A stretch of DNA of 64,000 nt from Sinorhizobium sojae CCBAU 05684. GTDB lineage: Bacteria > Pseudomonadota > Alphaproteobacteria > Rhizobiales > Rhizobiaceae. Positions 44,339 through 54,294 of this stretch are shown piece by piece. Location of the stretch: positions 1,364,001 through 1,428,000 of the forward strand of contig NZ_CP023068.1 of assembly GCF_002288525.1 (NCBI RefSeq), written 5' to 3'. Position numbers and translations under genes: made by a program. Each line of letters begins with the position of its first letter. The stretch's first letter is position 1. The notes beneath the pieces are model-generated. The model worked only from the letters and a program-made list of their open reading frames with translations. It did not search any database and was not told the origin of the DNA.

Positions 44339-45340
44339 TTGGTGTTTAGCCATGACGCGCGTCGTTCGCTTTACGAGCTTGGTGGTCCGGAAGTTCTGCG
44401 GATCGAAGATGTGGATGTTCCGGAGCCCGGTCGGGGCGAGGTTCGGATCCGGGTCAAGGCGCTCGGCCTCAACCGAGCCGAAGCCCTGCTACGGTCAGGC
44501 AACTATATTGAAACGGCGCAATTACCTTCCAGCCTCGGCCTGGAAGCCGCGGGCGTCGTGGAAAAAGTCGGCGAAGGCGTGGACGGCTTCGCGCCGGGCG
44601 ATGCGGTCAGCGTGGTGCCGGCGAGGTCGATGATCCGCTGGCCGTCGTATGGCGAGCTCGCGACCTTTCCCGCCGCGCTCCTCGTCAAGCATCCGACATC
44701 GCTTAGTTGGGAGGGGGCGGCCGCCGTCTGGATGCAGTATCTCACCGCCTACGGCGGGCTGATCGACATCGGTGGGCTCGGCCGCCAGGATTTCGTCGTC
44801 ATTACCGCGGCGTCAAGCAGCGTCGGACTGGCCGCGATCCAGATTGCCAACAAGGTTGGCGCGATACCGATCGCAGTCACCCGGACATCGGCCAAGAGGC
44901 AGGCGCTGCTGGAGGCCGGCGCGGCGTATGTCATCGCCTCCGCGGAGGAAGACCTGGAAGCCCGCCTGAAGGAAATTGCCGGCCCACAGGGCGTTCGGGT
45001 GGTGTTCGATCCGATCGGCGGACCGATCTTCGAGCCTTTGACCGCTGCCATGTCGCCAGGCGGCATTCTCATCGAGTATGGCGGCCTGAGCCCCGAGCAG
45101 ACGCCCTTTCCGCTGTTCACCGTGCTCAGCAAGAGCCTGATGCTGCGCGGCTACCTCGTTCACGAGGTGATCGGCGATCCGGCCCGGCTGGAACCCGCCA
45201 AGGCGTTCATTCTCGACGGGGTGATATCGGGGTCGCTCCAACCGGTCATCGCCAGGACCTTTGCGTTCGATCAGATTGTCAAGGCGCATCGCTTTCTGGA
45301 ATCCAATGAACAATTCGGCAAGATCGTTGTGACGGTTTGA
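44339..45340 (+). CDS. Zinc-independent quinone oxidoreductase/alcohol dehydrogenase (MDR family), start probably frameshifted
   Basis: About 333 residues of an NADPH-dependent quinone oxidoreductase-like MDR protein. It has YELGGPEVLR, LGLNRAEALLR, GLEAAGVVEKVGEGV and AASSSVGLAAIQIANKVGA (NADPH loop). No zinc-ligand pattern was seen. In this frame only a TTG (44339) is available. The ATG at 44352 begins the expected MTRVVRF in another frame and would join the coding frame if one T were added at 44370-44372. Either the gene is damaged, a sequencing error is present, or TTG is used. Confidence 0.8.
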   Translation: MVFSHDARRSLYELGGPEVLRIEDVDVPEPGRGEVRIRVKALGLNRAEALLRSGNYIETAQLPSSLGLEAAGVVEKVGEGVDGFAPGDAVSVVPARSMIRWPSYGELATFPAALLVKHPTSLSWEGAAAVWMQYLTAYGGLIDIGGLGRQDFVVITAASSSVGLAAIQIANKVGAIPIAVTRTSAKRQALLEAGAAYVIASAEEDLEARLKEIAGPQGVRVVFDPIGGPIFEPLTAAMSPGGILIEYGGLSPEQTPFPLFTVLSKSLMLRGYLVHEVIGDPARLEPAKAFILDGVISGSLQPVIARTFAFDQIVKAHRFLESNEQFGKIVVTV

Positions 45341-45707
45341 CCAACGCAAATCCGCTCCGAAGTACGTCGACTTGGACGGCCGGATAAACTCTTCTGCGAT
45401 GGTGGTCAGTGCGAACAACCGACCCATCGCAGCCATTCGCCCGCAGAGTCTTGCAAGACAGGAATGGGTACGAAAAGGAGACAAAGCAATAATGCTTCCT
45501 CGGCCAGATCCTCATTGATCCGAGTTCTGCCTGTCCGCACGCTGGGCGTTGAACAGCGGTAGCCGTCTTCGGCTCAACCCCCTACCCACCAGCCACGGCG
45601 GCGGTGGAATGAGCAAAACGCACGGTAGATTGGTCTGTTTGTGCTGTTCCGACTGAGCGATCCGCATCTCATCATTGCGGAACACAATGCTTCACCGGAG
45701 GATCCAA
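45341..45707. other. Intergenic stretch before the homoserine dehydrogenase operon
   Basis: About 365 bases without a convincing gene. A small hairpin AGCCG-TCTT-CGGCT lies near 45562-45575. The promoter of the operon should lie here, but I could not identify -35 and -10 boxes with confidence. GGAGGA precedes the first gene. Confidence 0.4.
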
Positions 45708-46769
45708 ATGACAATCTATAACATTGCTCTTATCGGGTTTGGTGGCGTCAATCGCGCTTTGGCCGAACTCATCGCGACGAAGAACCCGCTCTGGGAACGA
45801 GACCTGGGTTTCCGTCTGAACATCGTCGCTGTCAGCGACCTCTATCTCGGTGCCGTTATTTCGCCGAACGGGCTCGATGCCAAGACCTTGGTTGAAGCGA
45901 ACTTCACGAAAGGCGGCTTTGGCCAGCTCTCTGGCGGCAGCGCGGAAGCCAATAACGAAACAATCATCAAGACGGCGCCTGCTGACATAATCGTCGAAGC
46001 AACGTTTACAAACCCGAAGGACGGCGAGCCGGCTGTTTCGCACTGCCGCTGGGCCCTGCAGTCCGGCAAGCATGTCGTCACCACGAACAAAGGGCCGGTC
46101 GCGATCGCTGCGCAGGAACTGAAGGCTCTTGCAAAGGCGCACGGCGTTCATTTCGAATATGAGGGCTCCGTCATGAGTGGCACCCCTGTCATCCGTATGG
46201 CAGAAAAGACGCTTGCCGGCGCGGAGATGAAGGGCTTCGAGGGCATCTTGAACGGTACTTCGAACTTTGTCCTCGGCCGTATGGAACGCGGCCTTGACTT
46301 CGCAACTGCGGTCAAGGAGGCTCAGATACTCGGCTATGCGGAAGCCGATCCGACCGCCGATGTCGAAGGTTTTGACGTTCGCCTCAAGGTAGTGATCCTG
46401 GCAAACGAGCTGCTGGGGGCAAGCCTCAAGCCCGAAGAGGTCACGTGCACGGGGATCTCCAACCTTTCTCCTTCCGATATCGAAAACGCGAAAGCAGTAA
46501 ATAGCCGTTGGAAGTTAATCGGATCGGCGGTTCGGAATGAAGACGGGACGGTAACAGGCAGTGTTTCCCCGAAGCAACTTCCCTTCGAGCATCCACTCGC
46601 TGGTGTAAACGGCGCGACCAATGCCGTATCGCTTAACACCGAACTGCTCGGCTCTGTCACCGTCACAGGCCCTGGCGCCGGCCGGATCGAGACCGCTTAT
46701 GCGCTGCTGTCCGATATTGTCGCCATCCACAACGCCCGGAGAGCCACAGCTACGAAGGAGGCCGCATGA
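45708..46769 (+). CDS. Homoserine dehydrogenase
   Basis: 353-residue NAD(P)-dependent enzyme interconverting homoserine and aspartate 4-semialdehyde. It has the Rossmann loop [17 protein letters not shown] (about 4-20), VTTNKGPVA, the catalytic-domain motif [15 protein letters not shown] (about 185-199) and [16 protein letters not shown]. There is no C-terminal ACT domain, so no threonine feedback is expected. Start ATG 45708 with GGAGGA 5 bases upstream. It heads an operon with an aldehyde dehydrogenase (ATGA overlap) and a DapA-like gene, which suggests catabolic use of homoserine. Confidence 0.93.
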   Translation: MTIYNIALIGFGGVNRALAELIATKNPLWERDLGFRLNIVAVSDLYLGAVISPNGLDAKTLVEANFTKGGFGQLSGGSAEANNETIIKTAPADIIVEATFTNPKDGEPAVSHCRWALQSGKHVVTTNKGPVAIAAQELKALAKAHGVHFEYEGSVMSGTPVIRMAEKTLAGAEMKGFEGILNGTSNFVLGRMERGLDFATAVKEAQILGYAEADPTADVEGFDVRLKVVILANELLGASLKPEEVTCTGISNLSPSDIENAKAVNSRWKLIGSAVRNEDGTVTGSVSPKQLPFEHPLAGVNGATNAVSLNTELLGSVTVTGPGAGRIETAYALLSDIVAIHNARRATATKEAA

Positions 46770-48184
46770 TGCAGAGCCTCGCCCTCAGCAAGAAGACGTC
46801 CGTGGACGAGATCATTATCAGCAATCCCTTCGACGGCAGCTTTGTCGGAACAGTCTCTGAGACCGGTGCCGACAGTGTGAACCTGCTGCTTGAGCGCGCC
46901 AATCGTGGTGCCCAGATCGCACGGTCCCTACGCCGTCATAGACGCTCCGCAATTCTCGAAAAGGCGGCAGCGACTGTTGAAGCCCAAAAGGAGGATTTTG
47001 CACTCCTGATCGTGCGGGAAGCGGGGAAGACAATCACCCAGGCCCGCAAGGAGGCTACGCGGTGTGTCAATACTTTGAAGCTCTCGGCGGAGGAAGCCAA
47101 GCGGAATGCTGGCGAGGTGATCCCCTTTGATTCCTATGCCGGCTCGGAATCCCGTCAAGGCTGGTACACACGGGAGCCGCTCGGCATCATCACTGCAATA
47201 ACGCCTTACAATGACCCACTCAATCTCGTGGCCCACAAGCTCGGCCCCGCGATCGCCGGCGGCAATGCGGTACTCCTGAAACCTTCGGAGCTTACGCCTC
47301 TGTCGGCCATCAAGCTGGTGGACGTGCTGCTCGAAAGCGGTTTGCCGGATGAAGTCATCACGGTAGCTATCGGCGGGGCGGAGCTGGGAGAAGCGCTCGT
47401 TTCGGCCAGGGACGTCCGGATGATCTCCTTCACGGGTGGTTTTTCGACCGGCGAGGCCATCGCGAAGAGTGCCGGCATCAAGAAGCTCGCGATGGATCTC
47501 GGCGGAAATGCACCGGTTATCGTCATGGAAAACAGCCATCTTGACGCGGCGGTTGAAGAGTGCGTGTCGGGTGCCTACTGGGCGGCGGGCCAGAACTGCA
47601 TCGGCACGCAGCGGATTTTGGTCCAGCGGCCCATCTATGAGCGCTTCAAGGCGGAGTTCCTCGCTCGGACTGCCGGGCTCAAGACCGGCAATCCGATGGA
47701 AGCAGATACTGACGTGGGACCGATGATTTCCGAAAAGGCGGTTGGCCGAGCTGCTGCCATGGTCGAGCGCGCAATCGCCGCTGGCGCTACACTCCTTTGC
47801 GGGCACAGGCCCTCCGGCACTCTCTACCCCCCGACAGTGCTGGAGAACGTGCCAGCAACGTGCGACGTGTGGAATGAGGAGGTCTTTGCACCGATTGTCA
47901 TCCTGCAGCCGTTCGATGAACTGGATGAGGCAGTCCAGCTGGCAAACAGCCCGGAATACAGCCTCCACGCTGGTATCTTCACCAATGATCTGGAGGAGGC
48001 TCTCGATGCCGCCAATCAAATCGACGCCGGAGGTATCATGATCAATGACTCGTCCGACTATCGGTTCGACGCGATGCCCTTTGGCGGCTTCAAATACGGC
48101 AGCATGGGACGTGAAGGCGTTCGGTTTGCCTATGAAGACATGACCCAGCCGAAGGTCGTCTGCATCAATCGGCTGAAGCGGTGA
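46766..48184 (+). CDS. Aldehyde dehydrogenase, lactaldehyde/glyceraldehyde-like group
   Basis: 472-residue NAD(P)-dependent aldehyde dehydrogenase. Catalytic Cys is at about 278 (GQNCIG), and the coenzyme loop FTGGFSTG is near 222-229. The general-base Glu of the usual ELGG motif is replaced by Asp at about 244 (MDLGGNAP). The C-terminal MINDSS and MPFGG segments place it with the archaeal lactaldehyde dehydrogenase group. AAGGAGG precedes the ATG, which overlaps the homoserine dehydrogenase stop. It may oxidise aspartate semialdehyde to aspartate; that is inferred. Confidence 0.9.
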   Translation: MMQSLALSKKTSVDEIIISNPFDGSFVGTVSETGADSVNLLLERANRGAQIARSLRRHRRSAILEKAAATVEAQKEDFALLIVREAGKTITQARKEATRCVNTLKLSAEEAKRNAGEVIPFDSYAGSESRQGWYTREPLGIITAITPYNDPLNLVAHKLGPAIAGGNAVLLKPSELTPLSAIKLVDVLLESGLPDEVITVAIGGAELGEALVSARDVRMISFTGGFSTGEAIAKSAGIKKLAMDLGGNAPVIVMENSHLDAAVEECVSGAYWAAGQNCIGTQRILVQRPIYERFKAEFLARTAGLKTGNPMEADTDVGPMISEKAVGRAAAMVERAIAAGATLLCGHRPSGTLYPPTVLENVPATCDVWNEEVFAPIVILQPFDELDEAVQLANSPEYSLHAGIFTNDLEEALDAANQIDAGGIMINDSSDYRFDAMPFGGFKYGSMGREGVRFAYEDMTQPKVVCINRLKR

Positions 48185-48234
48185 CAGGCGCCGCTTCCTC
48201 CAGCTCAGCCCATCAGTGCTTCCGGGAGTCAAAG

Positions 48235-49128
48235 ATGTTCAAAGGATCCATCACAGCGCTCGTCACGCGGTTCGCTGATGGGAAGGTCGATGAGGCTGCG
48301 CTTCGCAGCCTCATCGAGTGGCAGATCGCCGAGGGCTCGTCCGGCCTTGTTCCATGCGGGACCACCGGGGAAAGCCCGACCCTCAGCCATGCCGAGCACA
48401 AGCAAGTCGTGGAGATCGCGATCGCGACCGCCAAAGGTCGTGTTCCCGTTATTGCCGGGGCAGGCTCCAACAGCACCGAGGAAACAATCGACTTTGTGCG
48501 TCACGCCCAAGAGGCTGGCGCAGATGGTTTGTTGATCGTCTCCCCATACTATAACAAGCCCACGCAAGAGGGGATTTATCAGCATTTCAAGGCGATCGAT
48601 GCCGAAGCTTCGCTCCCGATCATCGTCTACAATATTCCAGGGCGGAGTGTGATCGATATTCAGGTCGAAACGCTCGCCCGCATTTTCAACGATTGCCGGA
48701 ACGTAAAGGGTGTCAAGGATGCGACGGGCAATCTCTTGCGCCCGTCGCTCGAGCGGATGACCTGCGGCAAAGAGTTCAATCTTCTAACTGGCGAAGATGG
48801 GACGGCCCTGGCTTGTACGGCCCACGGAGGTCACGGCTGTATCTCAGTGACCGCAAACGTCGCTCCCCGGCTGTGTGCAGAATTTCAGCAGGCATGCCTG
48901 AACGGCGATTACGCCGCCGCATTGGCTCTGCAGGACCGACTGATGCCCCTTCACCACGCACTGTTCCTCGAGACCAGTCCGGCCGGCGCTAAATTCGCTT
49001 TGGCTCAACTCGGCAAAATCAGCGGCGACTTGCGCCTTCCTCTCGTTGAGGTTAGCCCATCGGTTCAGAAAGCAATCACTGCTGCAATGCGCCACGCCGG
49101 AATTCTGCATCAGGGGAGTAGAGAATGA
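48235..49128 (+). CDS. dapA: 4-hydroxy-tetrahydrodipicolinate synthase family (DapA-like)
   Basis: 297-residue class I aldolase. All DapA catalytic residues can be seen: Thr43-Thr44 (CGTTGES), Tyr132 (VYNIPGR) with the following Arg, and Schiff-base Lys161 (GVKDATGN). It joins pyruvate and aspartate semialdehyde, or acts as a related aldolase/lyase. I used the ATG at 48235 after GGGAG; the frame is open back to 48181. Its place after homoserine dehydrogenase links it to aspartate semialdehyde. It is probably an accessory paralog, with the housekeeping dapA elsewhere. Confidence 0.9.
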   Translation: MFKGSITALVTRFADGKVDEAALRSLIEWQIAEGSSGLVPCGTTGESPTLSHAEHKQVVEIAIATAKGRVPVIAGAGSNSTEETIDFVRHAQEAGADGLLIVSPYYNKPTQEGIYQHFKAIDAEASLPIIVYNIPGRSVIDIQVETLARIFNDCRNVKGVKDATGNLLRPSLERMTCGKEFNLLTGEDGTALACTAHGGHGCISVTANVAPRLCAEFQQACLNGDYAAALALQDRLMPLHHALFLETSPAGAKFALAQLGKISGDLRLPLVEVSPSVQKAITAAMRHAGILHQGSRE

Positions 49129-49213
49129 GAATTGAACGCATGCACCGAGGGAATTGAAGTCGACTTGACCGCACATACGTCGCTAAGTTCATCAGCCTCA
49201 TAAGGGTAGAAGA

Positions 49214-49999
49214 ATGGCTGTTTTTACCGAGCTCTCTGATGAAGATCGCCAATCGATCACTGCAGCCTATGGTTTTACGTCGCTCTCGTCGGTGATTGGG
49301 ATCGCTGACGGCGACAGCGAGACGACCTACCTGTTTCGCGCCCAGGAAGGCGAATTCATCGTTACGCTCTTCGAGAACGGGGCCCAGCCTTTAGATCTCG
49401 AAAGAGCCTTCGAAACCATGGAGGCGCTCCATCGAGAGGGCGTCCCCTGCCCCAAACCGCTGCGCACCGTCGAGGGCCACGCCACGTGCCGGGCCGCGGA
49501 TCGATTGGTTGCCGTCGTCAGCTTCGTACCGGGCTCCTCATCCACCATTGCAGGCGCGGCAAAATGCCGAAGCCTGGGACGTGTGATGGCTCAGATCCAT
49601 ACTGTCTTGGAACGAAAGGAAAAGCGCACATCAAGGGATCTTCCAGCTGGGGCTGTTCACGGCGCGTTGGTCCAAGAGAATGTTTTTTTCCTCGGAGAGG
49701 AAGTAAGCGGGGTCATCAACTTCAGGCTGCGGCACGATGATGCGCTGTTGTCAGAGGTTGCGGATGTGCTTGTCGGTTGGGCGGGGGAATCCAACGGAGA
49801 ACTGAACAAGGAACGGGCGCGGGCGGTACTGCAGGGTTATGAAGAGGTTCGAAGCCTGAGCGGCGCGGAAAAGGAAGCATTAGCGGGTTTTATAATGGCT
49901 TCGACATCGAGGCGATTTGCCAGTCAGAAGGAAAGAACCTTACTACCGGAAATCGCCGTGGTAGCTTACCGGTCAGTAACGCTCGAAATTCTAGGCTGA
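49214..49999 (+). CDS. Homoserine-kinase-like (ThrB, APH fold) protein lacking catalytic residues
   Basis: 261 residues related to the choline/aminoglycoside-kinase-type homoserine kinase of proteobacteria (usually about 320). MAVFTELSDED at the N-terminus and LPAGAVHGALVQENVFFLGEE match family segments. In active members the catalytic loop is HxDxxxxN; here it is HGALVQEN, with Ala151 for the catalytic Asp. The metal-binding Asp of the following IDF is Asn169 (VINF). Some 50 residues before the loop are also missing. It is open throughout, so it looks like a pseudokinase rather than a decayed gene. Downstream of dapA, 18 bases before the Lrp gene. Confidence 0.8.
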   Translation: MAVFTELSDEDRQSITAAYGFTSLSSVIGIADGDSETTYLFRAQEGEFIVTLFENGAQPLDLERAFETMEALHREGVPCPKPLRTVEGHATCRAADRLVAVVSFVPGSSSTIAGAAKCRSLGRVMAQIHTVLERKEKRTSRDLPAGAVHGALVQENVFFLGEEVSGVINFRLRHDDALLSEVADVLVGWAGESNGELNKERARAVLQGYEEVRSLSGAEKEALAGFIMASTSRRFASQKERTLLPEIAVVAYRSVTLEILG

Positions 50000-50017
50000 T
50001 CGACCGGCTGCAACCCC

Positions 50018-50458
50018 ATGAAATATCTTCTCGATCGAACTGACGAACAGATACTCGTCGAATTGAAGGCCAACGCCCGGATCTCGCACGCGGAGTTGTC
50101 GGCGAAGGTGAATCTTTCGCGTAACGCCGTGCGAGTGCGGATCGAACGACTGGAGCGAGAAGGCTTCATCAAAGGATATACGATCGTGACCGGCGATGGG
50201 AGTAGCCAACACGTTACGACCGCACTGATCTTCGTCTACCGGCACGATCGCATGAGGGGCGGCGACGTCATCCAGGCGCTGCGGAAAATCCCGGAAGTCG
50301 TCGCTTGCGACGTTATGACCGGCGACTTCGATCTCCTCGTCAGGGTAGAGTCTGCCGAGGCCGACCGCATCCGGCAGATTTGGCAGCATATAGCCGAGAT
50401 GCCGGGGGTGCGCGATACGCTAACTGCCTTTGCTCTCTCCTCTGTAATCCGGAAATAG
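50018..50458 (+). CDS. Lrp/AsnC-family regulator
   Basis: 146-residue regulator with N-terminal helix-turn-helix (LKANARISHAELSAKVNLSR, then NAVRVRIERLEREGFI) and a C-terminal RAM effector domain. It closes the homoserine dehydrogenase operon. Lrp-type proteins sense amino acids, so homoserine, threonine or a related compound is the likely signal. Confidence 0.92.
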   Translation: MKYLLDRTDEQILVELKANARISHAELSAKVNLSRNAVRVRIERLEREGFIKGYTIVTGDGSSQHVTTALIFVYRHDRMRGGDVIQALRKIPEVVACDVMTGDFDLLVRVESAEADRIRQIWQHIAEMPGVRDTLTAFALSSVIRK

Positions 50459-50669
50459 AGTGCCGCAAAACAGAGGCACATCCTGTTTGGACTTTACCGC
50501 AAAAGGAGACGCGTTCAGATCAGCGATCGCTGACACCGAGCGCAGACGCGTTTGTTAACGCCCTCCTTAAGGCGACATTCAGGCGACGTAAATTGTCGCC
50601 TTCAGGTGAGATGAGGCATGCTTCTGACGCAGGCCCGCCCCGGCGGCATGGCACTATCAAGAGGTTCAA

Positions 50670-52100
50670 ATGATGATAACCGAACGAGGAACCCAGTTCT
50701 ATATTGGCGGGGAGTGGCAAGAATACGCGGACGCAACAAGTCTGCCCGTCGTTGATCCCGCCTCGGAACGGGTTATCGGCCATATCGCCGCCGGAGAGGC
50801 AAACCACGTCGATCTCGCGGTTGCGGCAGCTCGCAAGGCCTTCCCCGCCTTCTCTCAATCATCTGTGTCCGAAAGGCTTGAGCTCCTCGGCAGGGTGTAT
50901 GCGCTCCTCAACGAGAGAGCGGAACTGTTCGCCGAAGCTCTCGTCATGGAGATGGGCGCGGCGATCAGCTTCGCGCGTGCCTCGCAGTTTTTTTTCGCTG
51001 CCGAGCACGTTCGCGTCCAGATGGAGGTGCTTGAGAAATACCCGTTCCTGACGATTAATGGGCAAACCGCGACGGCCAAGGAGCCGATCGGCGTTTGCGC
51101 CCTGATCACCCCGTGGAACTGGCCACTCTACCAGATCACCGCCAAGGCCGCCCCGGCGATCGCGGCGGGCTGCACCGTCGTCCTCAAGCCCAGTGAGCTG
51201 TCCCCCTACAGCGCCTTGCTCTTCGCCCAACTGATGCATGATGCAGGCACTCCGCCAGGCGTGTTCAACCTGGTTAATGGCACTGGAGACAGTGTCGGCG
51301 CAGCTCTCGCCGGCCATCCGGATGTCGACATGATCTCGATTACCGGCTCGACGCGTGCGGGGGTGCTCGTCGCGCAGGCGGCGGCCCCGACGGTCAAGCG
51401 GGTGGTCCAGGAACTTGGCGGCAAATCACCCAACATCCTGCTCGATGATGCTGATTTCGCCGAGGCGGTGCCAAAGGGCGTCCTTGCCGGAATGCGCAAT
51501 GTCGGACAGTCATGCAGCGCCCCGACGCGCATGCTCGTACCCGCCCATCGGCTTGCGGAAGTCGAAGCTCTGGCCGGTAAAACTGGGCGCGCCATCCGCG
51601 TGGGCGACCCGCGCGATCCCGAGACCGCCATGGGGCCCATCGCCAATCGCGCCCAGTATGAGCGGGTGCAGGCGATGATCCGTGCGGGAATTGATGAAGG
51701 CGCGAAGCTCCTCTGCGGCGGACTGGGACGTCCAGCAGGTCAGGATCGAGGCTTCTTCGCACAGCCGACGATCTTTTCCGAGGTTCGGCCGGACATGCGC
51801 ATCGCTCGCGAGGAAATCTTCGGACCCGTGCTGGTAATCATTCCATATCGCGACGAAGAAGAGGCAATCGCGATCGCCAACGACACGGTTTATGGACTAG
51901 GAGCCCATGTCCAGTCCTCGGATCCGGGGCGGGCACGGAGGGTTGCCTCCCGGATCCGCGCCGGGCAAGTTCATATCAACTATCCGGCGTGGGACGGGAC
52001 GGCTGCGTTCGGTGGCTACAAGCGCTCGGGCAATGGCCGCGAATATGGCGTTCACGGGCTCGAGGAGTATCTCGAGACGAAGGCCATCCTGGGCTATTGA
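50670..52100 (+). CDS. NAD-dependent aldehyde dehydrogenase
   Basis: 476-residue aldehyde dehydrogenase with [10 protein letters not shown] and [10 protein letters not shown] (coenzyme site), ITGSTRAG, the general base in ELGGKSPNI and catalytic Cys in GQSCSAPTR. Unlike the enzyme at 46766 it keeps the standard Glu. AGAGG precedes tandem ATG codons (50670, 50673). It stands alone, and its 3' end overlaps the convergent LysR gene by 7 bases. Substrate not predictable; a semialdehyde from one of the neighbouring amino-acid pathways is plausible. Confidence 0.92.
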   Translation: MMITERGTQFYIGGEWQEYADATSLPVVDPASERVIGHIAAGEANHVDLAVAAARKAFPAFSQSSVSERLELLGRVYALLNERAELFAEALVMEMGAAISFARASQFFFAAEHVRVQMEVLEKYPFLTINGQTATAKEPIGVCALITPWNWPLYQITAKAAPAIAAGCTVVLKPSELSPYSALLFAQLMHDAGTPPGVFNLVNGTGDSVGAALAGHPDVDMISITGSTRAGVLVAQAAAPTVKRVVQELGGKSPNILLDDADFAEAVPKGVLAGMRNVGQSCSAPTRMLVPAHRLAEVEALAGKTGRAIRVGDPRDPETAMGPIANRAQYERVQAMIRAGIDEGAKLLCGGLGRPAGQDRGFFAQPTIFSEVRPDMRIAREEIFGPVLVIIPYRDEEEAIAIANDTVYGLGAHVQSSDPGRARRVASRIRAGQVHINYPAWDGTAAFGGYKRSGNGREYGVHGLEEYLETKAILGY

Positions 52101-53023
52101 CTACCCGGATCCGCACGAGCGGCTCGCCAGGGCGGCGGCTTCAGCGCCTGTCGAAGCATCGTCAGGAAGGCGGCAGTCCGGGCGCTTCGCCCGTGCCGCG
52201 AGCCGAGCATCGCGACGATGTCGGCCGGCGGGAGCTTCCAGTTGGGCAGCACCTGCCGCAGCCGTCCGTCAGCGAGATCTTCTGCGACGTTCCACTCGGA
52301 ACGGATCATGATGCCCTGACCGGCAAGCGCCCACTCGCGGATGACGGCACCATCGTTGCTCGACAGGACCGGATTGACGCGCACCGTCGCAATCTCCTGC
52401 CGCGGCCCCTTGAAGCGCCACAGCGTCACGTCCTCGTCGTTCTCGCGAACCGCTAGACAACGATGTTGAGCAAGATCGGCGGGCGCTGAAATGGGCGGTG
52501 CAGCGTCAAGATATGTCGGACTTGCGCAGAGAATTCGCGGGTTCGGTGCCAATGTCGTAACGACCTGGTCCAGATGCCCCGGCGCCCCGATATGAACAAC
52601 GACATCATAGCTTTCAACGAGCAGAGCCGTCGGATGATCGGATAGCTGCAGAGTAGCGGTCGCGCCGCCGTGCTCTCGCGCGAATGCTTCCACGACCGGG
52701 GCCACATAGAGCCGTCCGAAGCCGTGGGGGGCTGCGACCCTGAGGTGTCCGCGAACCACACCCCTGCGATCAGCTAAGGCTTCGGCGAGCGAATCGATGG
52801 CCTCACTGACGATAACGCTATGAGAAGCGACCAATGAACCCTCTTCCGTGAGCCGCAGCCGCCGTCCGGACCGGTCGATCAGCCGCACCCCGACTTTCTC
52901 CTCCAGGGCACGCAAGCGCTGTGTCACCGCCGGAGGCGTCACGTTTAGTTTTCTCGCGCTGTCGGCGAGAGACTTCGAGCCTGTGAGAACCGAGAAGAAG
53001 GCAAGATCGTCGGAGGTCAACAT
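52094..53023 (-). CDS. LysR-family regulator
   Basis: 309 residues with winged helix (FSVLTGSKSLADSARKLNVT, then PAVTQRLRALEEKVGV and RLIDRSGRRLRLTEEG) and C-terminal effector domain. It diverges from the D-serine-dehydratase-like operon with about 90 bases between starts and is its probable regulator. It is convergent with, and overlaps, the aldehyde dehydrogenase gene. Confidence 0.9.
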   Translation of the reverse strand: MLTSDDLAFFSVLTGSKSLADSARKLNVTPPAVTQRLRALEEKVGVRLIDRSGRRLRLTEEGSLVASHSVIVSEAIDSLAEALADRRGVVRGHLRVAAPHGFGRLYVAPVVEAFAREHGGATATLQLSDHPTALLVESYDVVVHIGAPGHLDQVVTTLAPNPRILCASPTYLDAAPPISAPADLAQHRCLAVRENDEDVTLWRFKGPRQEIATVRVNPVLSSNDGAVIREWALAGQGIMIRSEWNVAEDLADGRLRQVLPNWKLPPADIVAMLGSRHGRSARTAAFLTMLRQALKPPPWRAARADPGSQ

Positions 53024-53115
53024 TAATCAGCACCTGAAGCGAACATTCACCAGCCATTAATTGTCATCTTCATGGTTTGACTACAAGGTGAAATCCCGAA
53101 TTGGAGATCAGTTTC

Positions 53116-54294
53116 ATGGTTCTAGCGACGACCGACCCCACCTCCCGGCTGGCCGCCTCGGCCAGCCTTGAGGACCTGGAAACACCCTGTTTGGTACTGG
53201 ACGCAGACCGAATGGACAGGAATGTTCTGCGGCTCAGGAGCCGACTTGACGCCATGGGAGTGTCCCTCCGGCCGCATTTGAAGACCGCCAAGTCGATCGA
53301 AGTGGCACGGCGGGTGATGACCTCACCGGAAGGACCGGCAACCGTCTCTACCCTGAAGGAGGCTGAACAGTTCGCGGCGGCAGGCGTCCGGGACATGATC
53401 TATGCAGTCGGCATCGCTCCAGCCAAGCTCGAGCGTGTCGCGGAGCTGCGAGCGAGCGGCGTGGATCTCGTGGTCACTCTGGATACTGTTCAGCAGGCAC
53501 GAGCGGTGGCCGAGGCGTCTCGGCGGGCCGGGACGCGCATCCCCGCCATGATCGAGATCGACTGCGACGGCCATCGCTCGGGTGTGCGCGCCACTGATCA
53601 GGCGCAGCTGGTGGAAATCGGGCGGGCGCTGACGGCAGATGGCGAGCTGCGTGGCGTCCTCACCCATGCCGGCGACAGCTATAATGGGGGAAGCATCGAG
53701 GCGCTGCGGCGCTACGCGGAGACGGAGCGCCTGGCCGTCGTGGACGCCGCGCGCATTCTGGACGCCGCGGGCCTGCCGTGCCCCGTCGTCAGCGTCGGCT
53801 CGACACCGACGGCCCATCACGCGACGGATCTCGCCGGAGTGACCGAAGTGCGCGCCGGCGTATTCGTCTTCTTCGACCTGGTGATGGCTGGGCTGGGCAT
53901 TTGCCAAATCGACGACATCGCGCTTAGCGTGCTTGCGACGATCATCGGTCACCAGCGCGAGAAAGGCTGGATCATTACCGATGGCGGATGGATGTCGCTG
54001 TCGCGGGACCGTGGCACTGGCAAGCAGGCCGTCGACCAGGGCTATGGTCTGGTATGCGACGTGGATGGCACGCCCTATCATGACATCATCGTTTCCGACG
54101 CGAACCAGGAACATGGAATTATAGCGGTGCGCCCCGGGTCGAATGCACGACTGCCGGACCTGGCGGTCGGAGAACGGGTGCGGATCCTGCCAAACCACGC
54201 CTGTGCAACCGCTGCGCAGCACGAAACCTATCACGTGGTCCGCGGCCGCTCGCACGTTATCGAGACCCGCTGGACCCGCTTCGGAGGCTGGTGA
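53116..54294 (+). CDS. D-serine dehydratase/D-threonine aldolase-like PLP enzyme (DSD1 family)
   Basis: 392-residue fold-III PLP enzyme with an alanine-racemase-like barrel. LETPCLVLDADRMDRNV opens the domain, and LRPHLKTAKS places the PLP Lys at about 57. Near the C-terminus PNHACAT supplies a His-x-Cys metal site (His about 361, Cys about 363), the form of zinc D-serine dehydratases. Start ATG 53116 (a TTG at 53101 is in frame). RidA follows with a one-base overlap, which fits a dehydratase releasing 2-aminoacrylate-type imines. A D-3-hydroxy amino acid substrate is inferred. Confidence 0.88.
   Translation: MVLATTDPTSRLAASASLEDLETPCLVLDADRMDRNVLRLRSRLDAMGVSLRPHLKTAKSIEVARRVMTSPEGPATVSTLKEAEQFAAAGVRDMIYAVGIAPAKLERVAELRASGVDLVVTLDTVQQARAVAEASRRAGTRIPAMIEIDCDGHRSGVRATDQAQLVEIGRALTADGELRGVLTHAGDSYNGGSIEALRRYAETERLAVVDAARILDAAGLPCPVVSVGSTPTAHHATDLAGVTEVRAGVFVFFDLVMAGLGICQIDDIALSVLATIIGHQREKGWIITDGGWMSLSRDRGTGKQAVDQGYGLVCDVDGTPYHDIIVSDANQEHGIIAVRPGSNARLPDLAVGERVRILPNHACATAAQHETYHVVRGRSHVIETRWTRFGGW

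Noticed and set aside
49214..49999. Functional homoserine kinase
   Set aside because: Catalytic and metal-binding Asp residues are replaced and a central segment is missing.
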